Positions 16,056 through 25,307 of a stretch of DNA of 64,000 nt are shown piece after piece. The DNA is taken from positions 7,455 through 71,454 of the forward strand of contig NZ_JAHCMB010000021.1 in assembly GCF_019904155.1 (NCBI RefSeq). Reading direction: 5' to 3'. Under the pieces are notes generated by a model. The model was given only the letters and a program-made list of their open reading frames with translations. It was not told where the DNA came from and ran no database searches. Each line of letters begins with the position of its first letter. Within the stretch, counting starts at the first letter, position 1. The translations under genes were made by a program, and so were the position numbers. This DNA is from Paenibacillus sinensis (GTDB lineage Bacteria; Bacillota; Bacilli; Paenibacillales; Paenibacillaceae).

Positions 16056-18269
16056 CTAATCCTCCCAAATCGATGTTTCAAGCTGATCCATGAAGCGCCG
16101 CAAGCCGGCAGCGGCTTTGAAGCTTAACGCTCCATCCTCGAACATCCGCTGCACGCTGTCACGCTGCTCCTGGAAGGCTTCCAGCTTGCCGAGAAACTTG
16201 CGGCTTTCCTCCATTTCCGCCAGCCCTGCAGCCGGGACGCTCTCCAATCGGTCAATCATCTGCCCGTACTTGGCCGCCACGATCTCGGAGTCTCCGTGGA
16301 TCTCCGGGTCGTCCTCCTTCTTGACGGCGTCGACCGCAGCCCGGCACATCTCAAGCCGGGCGCGGCGCACACATTCGGCAGACGAGGCGATAGCGCTGTT
16401 GCCTTCTCCTGCGCCATCGCCTCTGGCCTCCGGCGCCTTCGAGAACAGGCGTGCGAACAGCCGGCCGAGCTCTCCAAGCGACATCCGGAGCTGCGAATCG
16501 GCATCCCGGGCCAGGAACGCTTCCTTCCGGTCCAGGAATTCGAGCATCGCCCGGCCCGTATCGGCGGGAACGCTCCCCTCCTCCATCATCGCGAGGAGCT
16601 TTCGCCGCTCGGCGTGAAGCCCCGTCAGCTTGGCTTTGGCGCGCTGACGCGCATGTTTCTCCGCCTCCGGGGATAGAGCCGGAGGTCCGCCGGACCCAAG
16701 CAGCCCGGCGTAGATGCCGGCTGCGTCGCCTTGCACTGGCGAGACAGGCGCGCTGTACTCCCGCTCTCCAGCAGGTCCGCTGCTCATCGCAGGTGAAGGA
16801 GAATACGCACCGGTCTCCAACGCGCCGGTCTCGGCCCCGGCAGCCCCGCCGAGCGCCGGAAATCCAGGGCCGAGACTGCGGGCGGCGATACCCGCCATAC
16901 CCGCTATCGCTGCCATTCCGGCTGCGGCAGCTGCGGCCGAGCCGCCCTCTTCCCCCTTGAGTATGGCGACGCATTTCTTCTTGATCTGCGAGCTGATTAC
17001 CTGCTCGCTCTCCTCCTGCACTTCTTCCTCCTTGCCCGCCATCAGCGGAAGCGCAATGCTTGCGAGCAGCAGCGTCGTCAGGATGACGCCTGCGGCGAGG
17101 AAGATAATGAGGTCGCGCTCGGGAAAGCGCGAGCCGTCATCCAGATAGAGCGGGATCGAGAAGGCGCCCGCCAAGGTCACGGCTCCCCGGACACCGGAGA
17201 CAGACAGAACCGCCAGCCCCTTAAGCGGAGGACGGCTCCTCTTGCCGGTCTTGGCGTTGTTCATAACGGCAAACACGTATACCCACAAAAAGCGCAGCGC
17301 GATCAGCAGCGCCGTTATCGCCAGCACATACAGGAGAACCGTCGTATTGTTGAAGGCTTCATCCCGGAGAATGACCGACGCCACATCCGGCAGGGAAACG
17401 CCCAGTATGAGAAACACCAGGCCGTTGAGAACAAACAGCAGCATGGACCAGATGCTGGCCGACACGAGCTGCAGTTTGTACTGCGGCGAGGTTGACCGGT
17501 CCTTCTCCACCGCATGCACGATTCCCCCGGCCACAACGGCCAAAATGCCCGAGACGCCGATTTCCTCGCTGACGAGATAGATCAGGAACGGGGTCAAAAT
17601 CTGGAGAAGCACATGCATCGTGACATCCTCCATGCCGAGACGCTGAAGCAGTACGCTCAGGCGTATCAGCAGAAAAGACAGCACCGCTCCCGCCAGCAGA
17701 CCACCCGCCGCGATGAGAATAAAGCTCCCTACGGCATGGGAGAAGGAGAACACGCCGGTTACCGCAGCCGCCACGGCGAACTTGAACGCCACCAGGCCGG
17801 AGGCGTCATTCATGAGGGACTCGCCCTCAAGAAGCCGGTGCGTCCCCTTGGGAAGATGCACCCTGCCGGCCAGAGCGCTTACCGCCACCGCATCGGTCGG
17901 AGACAGGATCGCCGCCAAGGCAAAAGCCGCCGCAAGCGGAATGGACGGAATCAGCCAGTGGATCGCATAGCCCGCAACCACGACGGTTGCGAAGACAAGA
18001 CCCAGCGCCAGCAGCAGAATCTGGGCCCGCAGGTTCCACAACTCGTCCCGGGGCGTCCTTCTGCCGTCATTGTACAGCAGCGGAGCGATGAAGAGCACGA
18101 AGAACAGCTCCGGCTCCAGTGACAGATGTATCCCGAGCGGCGCAGCCGCTGCGAGGGCCCCGAGCCCGATCTGGATCAGCGGCACAGGCACAAAGGGGAC
18201 GAAGCGGTTGATAATCTTCGACAGTCCGATCAGGACAAGAAGAAGCAGCACCGAGCTGAATAGTTCCAC
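16056..18269 (-). CDS. CPA1 Na+/H+ antiporter with low-complexity insert
   Basis: 737-aa membrane protein. Residues 1-410 form about 12 helices with the CPA1 hallmarks: NDGRR near helix 3, [26 protein letters not shown] (the ND ion-binding pair), and [17 protein letters not shown]. This is the NhaP/NhaK type of sodium or potassium/proton exchanger. Residues about 440-535 (16665-16952) are an Ala/Gly/Ser/Pro-rich low-complexity stretch, followed by a charged helical cytoplasmic tail. The related antiporter at 58826-60811 lacks this insert. Start is GTG with GGAG 8 nt upstream. An acetyltransferase gene follows after 3 nt. Confidence 0.9.
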   Translation of the reverse strand: MELFSSVLLLLVLIGLSKIINRFVPFVPVPLIQIGLGALAAAAPLGIHLSLEPELFFVLFIAPLLYNDGRRTPRDELWNLRAQILLLALGLVFATVVVAGYAIHWLIPSIPLAAAFALAAILSPTDAVAVSALAGRVHLPKGTHRLLEGESLMNDASGLVAFKFAVAAAVTGVFSFSHAVGSFILIAAGGLLAGAVLSFLLIRLSVLLQRLGMEDVTMHVLLQILTPFLIYLVSEEIGVSGILAVVAGGIVHAVEKDRSTSPQYKLQLVSASIWSMLLFVLNGLVFLILGVSLPDVASVILRDEAFNNTTVLLYVLAITALLIALRFLWVYVFAVMNNAKTGKRSRPPLKGLAVLSVSGVRGAVTLAGAFSIPLYLDDGSRFPERDLIIFLAAGVILTTLLLASIALPLMAGKEEEVQEESEQVISSQIKKKCVAILKGEEGGSAAAAAAGMAAIAGMAGIAARSLGPGFPALGGAAGAETGALETGAYSPSPAMSSGPAGEREYSAPVSPVQGDAAGIYAGLLGSGGPPALSPEAEKHARQRAKAKLTGLHAERRKLLAMMEEGSVPADTGRAMLEFLDRKEAFLARDADSQLRMSLGELGRLFARLFSKAPEARGDGAGEGNSAIASSAECVRRARLEMCRAAVDAVKKEDDPEIHGDSEIVAAKYGQMIDRLESVPAAGLAEMEESRKFLGKLEAFQEQRDSVQRMFEDGALSFKAAAGLRRFMDQLETSIWED

Positions 18270-18349
18270 ATCACCATCTCCATCTATAGATTGTTTATAT
18301 TAATAATACACTAAGCTCACGTATCGGGAAAATCAGGCAAATTTAATCC

Positions 18350-18378
18350 TTGACAAAAATATTTATTTGTGGTATAAT
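18350..18378 (+). promoter_or_regulatory. Near-consensus sigma-A promoter
   Basis: TTGACA (18350-18355), exactly 17 bp, TATAAT (18373-18378); both hexamers match the consensus. Drives the metallo-hydrolase gene at 18462. Confidence 0.9.
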
Positions 18379-18412
18379 AAATAATTTATCTATTGATTTA
18401 ACTTTCCGATTC

Positions 18413-18443
18413 CGTTAAGATAAACTCTGCTTTTACCTTAACG
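18413..18443 (+). promoter_or_regulatory. Leader hairpin or operator before MBL gene
   Basis: CGTTAAG-A-TAAA (18413-18424) pairs with TTTA-C-CTTAACG (18432-18443) around an 8-nt loop. It lies about 30 nt after the -10 and ends 6 nt before GGGAGG, so it could be a repressor site or an mRNA structure that affects translation. Confidence 0.5.
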
Positions 18444-18461
18444 TTTACGGGAGGATGAAGA

Positions 18462-19214
18462 ATGAGAATTGCCGAAGGGCTGGAGATGCTGGAGATTGAA
18501 GCACAGATTATGGGCGGAAGCGAGCGAATTTATCCCGTGTTGATGTGGGACGACGAGCATGTCATGCTCGTCGATACCGGATATCCGGGCATAACAGAGA
18601 CCTTCCAAGCGGGATTTGCCATAGCAGGAGTGCCCTGGGACAGACTGGATACCGTCCTGATCACCCATCAGGATCTGGACCACATCGGCGGCCTGCCCGC
18701 TATATTGGAGGAGCGGCCGTCCATACGGGTGCTGGCCCATCCCCTGGAGCGCCCCTATATCGAAGGCGAACGGATGCTGCTGAAGCATACCCCCGAAGCG
18801 ATAGCGGCGGCGGAGGCCATGCTCCCTCCGCATGTGCCGGCGGAGTGGCGGCGGGCCTTCCTGCATGTGCTCTCCCATCCGCCGCGGGCCAGGGTTGATG
18901 CGGAGCTGGCTGACGGCGAGGTTCTGCCGGTGGCCGGCGGCGTCACCGTGATCACGACTCCCGGGCATAGCCCCGGGCATGTCAGCCTGTACCACGGCGC
19001 GAGCGGAACGCTGATCGCCGGCGACAGCCTGACCGTGAAGGACGGCGAGCTGCATGGCCCCGATCCGCGGGCCACGCCGGACATGTCGGCGGCGCTGGCC
19101 AACCTGCGGAGATACGCCGGACTGACCATCCATACGGTCATATGCTATCACGGCGGCGTCTACCGGGGAGATGCCGGGAAGCGAATCGCCGAGCTGGCGG
19201 TCGGCATCGAGTAA
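18462..19214 (+). CDS. Metallo-beta-lactamase fold hydrolase
   Basis: 250-aa hydrolase. The metal-binding sites are LITHQDLDHIGGL (TH-x-D-x-DH form), TPGHSPGHVSLY, AGDSL and CYHGGVY. This set marks the general MBL-fold group (esterase/lactonase/glyoxalase-II like) rather than a true beta-lactamase; there is no signal peptide. Start ATG 18462 has GGGAGG 7 nt upstream. It is a single gene under a strong promoter with a hairpin leader. Substrate unknown. Confidence 0.88.
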   Translation: MRIAEGLEMLEIEAQIMGGSERIYPVLMWDDEHVMLVDTGYPGITETFQAGFAIAGVPWDRLDTVLITHQDLDHIGGLPAILEERPSIRVLAHPLERPYIEGERMLLKHTPEAIAAAEAMLPPHVPAEWRRAFLHVLSHPPRARVDAELADGEVLPVAGGVTVITTPGHSPGHVSLYHGASGTLIAGDSLTVKDGELHGPDPRATPDMSAALANLRRYAGLTIHTVICYHGGVYRGDAGKRIAELAVGIE

Positions 19215-19275
19215 GGATACAGCTGGCATCGGCGGCAGGATTCCCTCCATAATGAGTTGAGGTCGCCTAAGCGCT

Positions 19276-19348
19276 CCAGCCAATGCCAATGCCGATGCCA
19301 AAGCAAACCAATGCCGACGCCATATCAGCAGCAAACCAATGCCAAAAC
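19276..19348 (+). repeat. Short CCAATGCC-rich repeats
   Basis: CCAATGCC recurs four times, and AGCAAACCAATGCC occurs twice (19302-19315 and 19330-19343). The stretch lies between the MBL gene and the next terminator and encodes nothing I can support. Confidence 0.6.
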
Positions 19349-19352
19349 CAAA

Positions 19353-19391
19353 CGGCCATTTCCCGGCAGTACCGGGAAATGGCCGCATTTT
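19353..19391. terminator. Terminator between MBL and binding-protein genes
   Basis: CGGCCATTTCCCGG (19353-19366) pairs with CCGGGAAATGGCCG (19372-19385), then CATTTTTT. It ends the MBL gene and may also serve the opposing operon. Confidence 0.85.
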
Positions 19392-19409
19392 TTAAAATCC
19401 GCAGATGAG

Positions 19410-20714
19410 TTAAGGTTGAATCTCCTGTCTGGCTTGGCGCCATTTGTCATTCCATTGATCGAATTCGCCCTGCAGGTTCTTGGCGACCGCCAGCTTCTGC
19501 ACGATATCCCCGCTCCATAAATCGAAGCCCGCCTTGGAAGCAATCGTATAAAAATCGCTGTCCAGCTCGATGTTCTCCATTAAAGCGGGTTTTGCGGCGA
19601 GGAACTCCTTCAGTTGAGGAAGGGATGGCTCTCTCGTCTTAACCGTCGGGATAAACCCGTTATCGTCGGCGTAGCCCGACTCCTCCAGCAAATACTTGAA
19701 CCAGGCTTTGGCGGTCTTCATGTTCTTGCTGTTCTTGTTGATCACAAACCAGGCGTCGGAGCTCATCAATGCGCTCAGTTTCCCGCTGTCCGATGCCGGA
19801 AACGGCATGAACCCGATGTCCTCCGATTTCACATTCGTGCCGGATGTGCTCAGGATCTGCGGAATGACCCAGTTCCCCAAATACATCATCGCCGCTTTTC
19901 CTTCGGCAAGCTCCTTCTTGGATTCCTCCCAATGGTTCGTATAGAGATCCGATTCCGTATAGCCCTTCTGGATCAGGTGCCGGATTATGCCGTAAGATTG
20001 TCCGACCGGATTGTCCTCCTGGAACGGGGAATCGGATGTGGTCATGAAATTCAGCGCCTTGGCATCTCCCTCAATGACGGGCGCCATATTGACTCCCCAC
20101 TGCGGCAATGTCCAGCCCGATGCGTAATTCACGTATACCGGAGTGATGCCGGCCTGCTTCAGCTTCTCACAGGCTTCATAGAAGGCGGTAAGCGTCGTCG
20201 GGAATTCCTTGATGCCCGCCTTCTCAAAAGCCGTCTTGTTATACACGAGTCCGAGCGCCGAGACACCGACCGTAGCCGCATAATGCTTGTTCTCGAACGT
20301 CTTTCTATTGTTGTAATAGAGCTTGTCCGTCAGTCCCAAATCATCAATGGGCGCAAAATATTCGGGCAAATTCTTGTCTTCCAGGTCTCCCGGAAGCAGC
20401 AGCACATCTCCATAGTCATTCGTCAGTATTTTAATCCGGATATCCGTATCGTAATTCTGCATCACCGTTACTTTCACATCCGTTACCGCCGGATATTTCT
20501 TCTTGAACCCCTCAATATAGCGGTCCATCATCCCGGAGTCCACCATTTCCTGACGGTTCGTGATAAAAGTAATGCTGCCGCCAACCTCGGCCGATGTCCC
20601 GGTTGTCTCCTGCTGCTGCTTAGTTACGGTTGCCGTATTGCCATCACAGCCGCCTATCGTCAATAATGCGGTCATCAGGATCACTCCCCATGCATGCATC
20701 CGTTTCTTCCTCAT
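19410..20714 (-). CDS. Extracellular solute-binding lipoprotein (sugar type)
   Basis: 434-aa lipoprotein. A 22-residue signal peptide ends in the lipobox LTIGGC (Cys23 to be lipidated). The mature part is a family-1 solute-binding protein (SITFITNRQEMVDSGMMDRY, GLVYNKTAFEKAGI, AAMMYLGNWVIPQI, DAWFVINKNSKNMKTAKAWF), the class that binds oligosaccharides. No permease or ATPase genes are near. Instead it follows a chemoreceptor gene by 66 nt on the same strand behind a sigma-D-like promoter, so it may deliver a bound sugar to that receptor. Start ATG has GGGGG about 8 nt upstream. Confidence 0.88.
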   Translation of the reverse strand: MRKKRMHAWGVILMTALLTIGGCDGNTATVTKQQQETTGTSAEVGGSITFITNRQEMVDSGMMDRYIEGFKKKYPAVTDVKVTVMQNYDTDIRIKILTNDYGDVLLLPGDLEDKNLPEYFAPIDDLGLTDKLYYNNRKTFENKHYAATVGVSALGLVYNKTAFEKAGIKEFPTTLTAFYEACEKLKQAGITPVYVNYASGWTLPQWGVNMAPVIEGDAKALNFMTTSDSPFQEDNPVGQSYGIIRHLIQKGYTESDLYTNHWEESKKELAEGKAAMMYLGNWVIPQILSTSGTNVKSEDIGFMPFPASDSGKLSALMSSDAWFVINKNSKNMKTAKAWFKYLLEESGYADDNGFIPTVKTREPSLPQLKEFLAAKPALMENIELDSDFYTIASKAGFDLWSGDIVQKLAVAKNLQGEFDQWNDKWRQARQEIQP

Positions 20715-20780
20715 TGCATATCCCCCTGTCTGTGTTCAAGCTGGACCAAATACCAAATCAAAGAGTCGGCTATCAAGCGG

Positions 20781-22871
20781 TTACACCCGGAAGGACACCA
20801 GCGATTCCTTCAGATAGATGGACAAGTGATCCAGCTCTGCAGAGAGCTCTACAAGCCGGGTGTTCATGCCCGCCTGCTCCTCGCAGACCGTCGCCACCTG
20901 CTGGGAGGACGCGGCTGTCTGCTCCGATACGGAGCTTACATTCAGAATGGTCTCATTGAGTCTCCGCTGCACCGCATTAAGTTCCGACACCGTATCGGCC
21001 ACATGATTGGACCGGTTAATAAGCTCCTTCATCCGCTCCGTAACCGTAGACAGTATGGATGAGGTCTGTTTGACGGTCTCCGACTGGGATTGATATAAAG
21101 GATAGAGGCCGGTTAAGGTGTTAACGGTTTCACCAACCTCTTCCTGGATTTTATGTGTAATCGTTCCGGCCACTTCAATGGACTGCTTCGTCTGGTCAGC
21201 CAGACGGCGAATCTCATCGGCAACAACCATGAACCCATTGCCGGCGGCACCGGCTCTTGCGGCCTCAATCGCAGCATTAAGCGACAGGATGTTCGTCTGC
21301 TTCATCAGATCGGACATCATTTGAAGGATATCGGTAATCGAGGCAACGCTTTCTGTTAAACGGTCAGCCCGCTCCATCACTTCCCGGGTCATGAACTCGG
21401 CCGTCTGCGTCTGTTCCGTAAGCTCCTGCATATTCTGATATCCCTGATCGCTGATCCGGCCTGCTTCATCTGCAGATTGGCTCATATCGCGGTTGGATTG
21501 AACAACCTTCTGCATGTGCCGGTCAATGATCCCTGTCATTTCACTTCCGTTCTCCGCTTCTGCGGCAAGCGCCGACGCTCCCTGGGCGATATGCTCGGTT
21601 GTGGTAGAGATTTCCCCTGCCGACTCGGACGACAATCTGGAAGCTTCATTCAACTTCGAGGCGCTCAGCATTACATTATGTGCGGAATCGCCGGTCTTCT
21701 TGACCAGGAAACCGATATTATCCATCATGAGATTGAAACTGTTTCCTAGTTGGCCGATTTCGTCACGGCTATGTATCGGTACACGGACAGTTAAATTTCC
21801 CATCGATGCTTCATTAAGCATATCCTTGACGCCAACCAGAGGTTTGGCGAACAGCCGGACCATAATATAACCGAGAATAATGGCAATTACCGCAGAGGCG
21901 GCAAGCGCGATATAGACGAACACCAGAATCCGGTTGGCGAGACTCAGCAGATCGCGAATCGGCATCTGCCCGGTCAAATACCAGCCCGTTACACTTGATT
22001 GGCTGTATATATTCAGATTATCCTGTCCCGCCGTGTCTTCCATTGTGAATGCTCCTTGCAAGGCGCTGTTTCCGCCTTCAGTCTCCGGCAGCACAAAAGA
22101 AGTAGGTTTGCCGACCTCATCGGCCAGGCTTGAGTAGACCACCTGCCGAGTCTCAGGATCGAATACCGTTAGATCGGGACTACTCTTGGATGACATCAGC
22201 TTCACTTCACCAAGCGGCTTGGACAGGGCATCCGAGTTGATTTCCACAAGCACGATCGCGATTGGCCCCGAATAATCCCTCAGCACCCGGGCATGCCCAA
22301 AACTGGACTGGCCGGTTACAAATGTGGAGGAAGCAGGCAGCCAGATGGCTTCGCCTTTGGTCTTGACCGCCTGCTGGAGCCAGCTCTGCTTCGGAATAGA
22401 GCTTAAGGTTTTGTCAACAGACGAAGCGACAGCCTTGCCATCCAGAGTGAACAGCGTCACTGAGCGAACCATCTCGTTGGAAGAAGCGGTATGCTGCAGA
22501 TATGAGGTAATCGCCTTCTGCTGATCCAGATAGTCCAGAGAGTTGGAGCCCGATGATACAAAAGCCCTCAGTTGGCCCAGAAAATCTGCATCGGCAATAA
22601 ATTGCACCGAAAAATCGCGGTATCCGCCCATAATCAGATCCACGTTCTTCCTTGTCTCATTCAATGTTTGCTCAGCGGAATCCGATACTTCTTGCACAAT
22701 GGCATTTTTGGAAATCCGGTAAGCATTCCACCCCAAGACGCTGACGATGATAAATACCGATGTGAAAAAGAACAGGAACAGCTTGATCCCTATGCTCTTC
22801 CTGGGGTCAAAGCGTCTCACTATACTCGCCCATCCCTTTTTCGTTTCAATCATTCCCTCAAGTCTCTTCAT
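20781..22871 (-). CDS. Methyl-accepting chemotaxis protein (dCache type)
   Basis: 696-aa transducer. Helix 1 is at about 28-50; a dCache-like extracellular sensor of about 255 residues follows ([29 protein letters not shown]); helix 2 is at about 306-330, then HAMP ([20 protein letters not shown]) and the cytoplasmic signalling hairpin. The tip [20 protein letters not shown] is nearly canonical and binds CheA/CheW in the family. Start ATG has GGGGGG 5 nt before it. The gene is first in a two-gene unit with a binding lipoprotein. Confidence 0.93.
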   Translation of the reverse strand: MKRLEGMIETKKGWASIVRRFDPRKSIGIKLFLFFFTSVFIIVSVLGWNAYRISKNAIVQEVSDSAEQTLNETRKNVDLIMGGYRDFSVQFIADADFLGQLRAFVSSGSNSLDYLDQQKAITSYLQHTASSNEMVRSVTLFTLDGKAVASSVDKTLSSIPKQSWLQQAVKTKGEAIWLPASSTFVTGQSSFGHARVLRDYSGPIAIVLVEINSDALSKPLGEVKLMSSKSSPDLTVFDPETRQVVYSSLADEVGKPTSFVLPETEGGNSALQGAFTMEDTAGQDNLNIYSQSSVTGWYLTGQMPIRDLLSLANRILVFVYIALAASAVIAIILGYIMVRLFAKPLVGVKDMLNEASMGNLTVRVPIHSRDEIGQLGNSFNLMMDNIGFLVKKTGDSAHNVMLSASKLNEASRLSSESAGEISTTTEHIAQGASALAAEAENGSEMTGIIDRHMQKVVQSNRDMSQSADEAGRISDQGYQNMQELTEQTQTAEFMTREVMERADRLTESVASITDILQMMSDLMKQTNILSLNAAIEAARAGAAGNGFMVVADEIRRLADQTKQSIEVAGTITHKIQEEVGETVNTLTGLYPLYQSQSETVKQTSSILSTVTERMKELINRSNHVADTVSELNAVQRRLNETILNVSSVSEQTAASSQQVATVCEEQAGMNTRLVELSAELDHLSIYLKESLVSFRV

Positions 22872-22912
22872 ATTTGCCCCCCTTATTTTCTGTAATTCTC
22901 TGTGTCATTTCT

Positions 22913-22939
22913 TTATCGGCTTCCAAGTCTTCTGATTCA
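22913..22939 (-). promoter_or_regulatory. Sigma-D-like (motility) promoter
   Basis: On the minus strand TGAA (22936-22939), a 15-bp spacer and GCCGATAA (22913-22920). The Bacillus sigma-D consensus is TAAA-N15-GCCGATAT, matched at 10 of 12 positions. It lies 42 nt before the chemoreceptor start codon. Confidence 0.65.
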
Positions 22940-23010
22940 ATAGTCCTATATTGTAAATTTCTAGTCCTCTGTTGCGTTTCTTTGTTCCATTAGTATTTGG
23001 ATTCGGCATA

Positions 23011-23068
23011 TGCACAAAAACACCGATGCGATCCTTGGATTGCTCCAAGTATCGCCCGGTGTTTGCGC
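23011..23068. repeat. Long imperfect hairpin in intergenic DNA
   Basis: Arms pair as CACCG/CGGTG, GCGAT/ATCGC and CTTGGA with TCCAAG around a short loop, with extension through AAA/TTT and TGC/GCA. No T run follows on either strand, so it is not an ordinary terminator. Confidence 0.55.
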
Positions 23069-23369
23069 AAATGTAAATGGTCTGGCGAGCAGACCGAGCC
23101 CTTTCGGCAGCCGCTTCCTCCAATCTGGTTTCCGATACCTGTCAGCAAGCCTGCTCCTTTGCACGCCCGAAGCAGCGGCCGGTCACACGGGGGTTAGCCC
23201 GGACTGTGCAGGATAATCACAGTTCCCGCTGCCAAGCTGTAGCGGATTTTCACCGCCAAGTTATCGCCCATGCCGGGCTCACCAGAAAAGACCGCGTCTC
23301 GTCCGGCGCGGCCTTTCTTACCAATCCCTATTCCGATGTCTCGTTAACCGGCGTCCCGTTCATCCATGT

Positions 23370-24005
23370 TCAGCGTTCAGACCCGACAGTGAACCGTTCA
23401 CGAATATGCGCCGGACGCTCGATTTCATCGACCACGGCAACCGCGTAATCCTCATAGCTTACATAACTATCTCCCTTGGAATTGAGCAGCAGCCGGTCCT
23501 TCCCCGTCTCGTAAGCGCCGGTCCGGCGTCCAAGAGCGAAATTAGCCGATGGACTGATAAACGTCCAATTCAGGCCCTCGGTTCCCCGCAGAATATCCAG
23601 ATTCTTGGCCTGGTTCAGCGCTGTCGGCTTGACGAAATCCGGGAACCCGGGCGTATCAACTACGCGGATTGTCTGTGCTTCGTCGGCATATAGACTTCCG
23701 GCTCCGCCTACCACGATTAGCCGGATATTCGGCGCATCCTTAAGCGCCCCGATCAGAACGTCGCCAGCCTCTACGTGAAGATGCTCCTGCCCCATAGGCG
23801 CGCCAAAGGCGTTGACAACGACATCAAATGGAGTGAGGTCTTCCGCAGTCAGGTCAAAAACGTCCTTCACGATAACCGCCGCCCCGCTGTCAGCGGCGCT
23901 GCCGGCTTTCCGGACAATCGCCGTCACGTCATGCCCCCGTTCCAATGCCTCCTTCACAATCCGGCTTCCTGCTTTACCATTCGCTCCGATTACCGCTATC
24001 TTCAT
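23370..24005 (-). CDS. NAD(P)-binding protein, NmrA/YwnB-like
   Basis: 211-aa Rossmann-fold protein of the atypical short-chain type. The dinucleotide motif is IAVIGANGKAGSRIV at the N-terminus; VVVNAFGAP, RLIVVGGAGSLY and LNWTFISPSANF are typical of YwnB-like NAD(P)H oxidoreductases. The frame extends upstream, but ATG 24005 after AAGGAGACGACAATAATT is the natural start. Transcribed 26 nt after the catE-type gene, suggesting a role in the same aromatic/quinone stress response. Confidence 0.85.
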   Translation of the reverse strand: MKIAVIGANGKAGSRIVKEALERGHDVTAIVRKAGSAADSGAAVIVKDVFDLTAEDLTPFDVVVNAFGAPMGQEHLHVEAGDVLIGALKDAPNIRLIVVGGAGSLYADEAQTIRVVDTPGFPDFVKPTALNQAKNLDILRGTEGLNWTFISPSANFALGRRTGAYETGKDRLLLNSKGDSYVSYEDYAVAVVDEIERPAHIRERFTVGSER

Positions 24006-24031
24006 AATTATTGTCGTCTCCTTCCTCGTAC

Positions 24032-24910
24032 TTACGCCTGCAAGCCTTCCGCTGCGACCAGTCTGATTCCGATATGCCACGGATCGTGAACCCCTGGTTC
24101 TCCTTCAAATTCCGTGAGCCCGAAGCCGGCAGCCTCAAGCCGCCGCAGCACCAGGCTGCGATCCTCTTCACTTGGAAGCTGAATCGTGAAATAGTCGATG
24201 CCCGGCGCATTCGGCGACGCCGGTTTCGCTCCTTCGCCGGCCCATACGTTGAGGCCAATATGATGATGATATCCTCCCGCCGACACGAACAGCGCCGAGC
24301 CGCCGTAGCGGGCGACAAGCTCGAACCCGAGAACTCCGCAGTAGAAGTCCTGGGCTTTCTTAAGATTGCCAATATGAAAATGCACATGCCCGATAACCGT
24401 ACCAGCCGGGAGACCGTTCCACTCAAGCCCTTCCGAATCGCTGAGCAGCCCCTCTACGTCCACCGGATCGGTGCCCATCATCACATGCCCCTCCGGATCA
24501 TACTGCCATGTATCGCGCGGGCGGTCCCGGTACAGCTCGATGCCGTTGTTGTCGGGGTCCTGGATATACAGCGCCTCGCTGACGAGATGATCGCCTTGGC
24601 CGATCTCGATTCCGGAAGCAATGAGATTGCGCAGCACGAGCCCAAGGGATGGACGGTCCGGCAGCAGAATGGCGAAATGATACAGTCCCGCAGCCGAACG
24701 GCGGCGCTGTCCCTCGCCTTCCCCCACTTCTCGCAAAATCAGCAGCGGCGAAACGCCGTCCACCGTTAGCTCGGCTCTCCCTTTCTCCCTCCGCAGCACC
24801 CGAAATCCGACCGTATCCTGATAAAAAGCCAATGAGCGCTCCAAATGGCTTACCCGTAGCTGCACCGCTCCCAGCTTCAGCCCCTTCGGCAGAACTTCCG
24901 TTGTATGCAT
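24032..24910 (-). CDS. catE: Catechol 2,3-dioxygenase-like protein
   Basis: 292-aa two-module vicinal-oxygen-chelate protein, close in length to Bacillus CatE. The ligand regions are GAVQLRVSHLERSLAFYQ and the FAILLPDRPSL module 1; GHVHFHIGNLKKAQDFY, GGYHHHIGLNVW and RDSWQYDPEGHV-like segments in module 2. CatE opens catechol with Fe(II) and O2 and detoxifies it. The first ATG (24943) has no ribosome binding site, whereas ATG 24910 has GGAGGAAACGGT before it. Dyads at 24974-25009 in its promoter region suggest control by a redox-sensing repressor. Heads a two-gene operon with an NmrA-like gene. Other dioxygenase or glyoxalase roles are possible. Confidence 0.82.
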   Translation of the reverse strand: MHTTEVLPKGLKLGAVQLRVSHLERSLAFYQDTVGFRVLRREKGRAELTVDGVSPLLILREVGEGEGQRRRSAAGLYHFAILLPDRPSLGLVLRNLIASGIEIGQGDHLVSEALYIQDPDNNGIELYRDRPRDTWQYDPEGHVMMGTDPVDVEGLLSDSEGLEWNGLPAGTVIGHVHFHIGNLKKAQDFYCGVLGFELVARYGGSALFVSAGGYHHHIGLNVWAGEGAKPASPNAPGIDYFTIQLPSEEDRSLVLRRLEAAGFGLTEFEGEPGVHDPWHIGIRLVAAEGLQA

Positions 24911-24973
24911 ACCGTTTCCTCCTTCATGAATCGTTGTCATCATAGCTTCTCCAATTTGAATGCCGCATCATCA

Positions 24974-25009
24974 TGTAACAAACAAAGTTACAAACTAACT
25001 ATAATTAGT
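24974..25009 (-). promoter_or_regulatory. Two dyads over the catE promoter region
   Basis: TGTAAC-N7-GTTACA (24974-24992) and ACTAACTATAATTAGT (24994-25009, arms ACTAA/TTAGT). A minus-strand -10-like TATACT overlaps the second dyad. AT-rich dyads of this kind are known for HxlR/DUF24 regulators of quinone stress; assignment is inference. Confidence 0.5.
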
Positions 25010-25099
25010 ATAGCAGGTATCTTTATGTTTGTATAGATTTAAAAAATTAAGGTATCCCGCGGTATCGGAAGATTGCCCTAGCCCCACCCTAATGCGCAG

Positions 25100-25135
25100 C
25101 AAAAGACCCCTCCTTCAGCTTGAAGTGAGGGGTCT
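25100..25135 (-). terminator. Terminator of the beta-mannosidase gene
   Basis: AGACCCC (25104-25110) pairs with GGGGTCT (25129-25135), with inner TTCA/TGAA. On the minus strand it is followed by TTTT. It lies 170 nt after the stop codon. Confidence 0.7.
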
Positions 25136-25307
25136 GATCAACTTAATAAGGAACGTCGCTTATCCGACAATTGCTCTGTTGCAATCGGTGACGAAGGAGG
25201 CATTTGAAAATAAGCGCGTCCATGACGCTGCATTGCATCGCCGAGCGCTCGCCATCAACGCTTCGCGTTCGTACGGCATCTGCTTATAATCCCCGAACAG
25301 CCGTCAA

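Larger units (their letters stand above)
22872..23369. other. Gene-free stretch with promoter and hairpin
   Basis: About 500 bp. It contains the sigma-D-like promoter of the chemoreceptor and a long imperfect hairpin at 23011-23068. I see no ORF with a ribosome binding site and believable protein composition, although several short open frames exist on both strands. Confidence 0.6.
24911..25307. other. Intergenic region between catE-like and mannosidase genes
   Basis: Holds the dyads for the catE operon (24974-25009) and the terminator of the beta-mannosidase gene (25100-25135). The part at 25140-25300 has weak coding look on the minus strand (YKQMPYEREALMASARRC then a stop at about 25166) but no start or ribosome binding site; it may be a repeat fragment or decayed gene. 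Confidence 0.5.

Noticed and set aside
25029..25289. 86-codon plus-strand open frame
   Set aside because: Overlaps the terminator hairpin, lacks a ribosome binding site and shows no domain.
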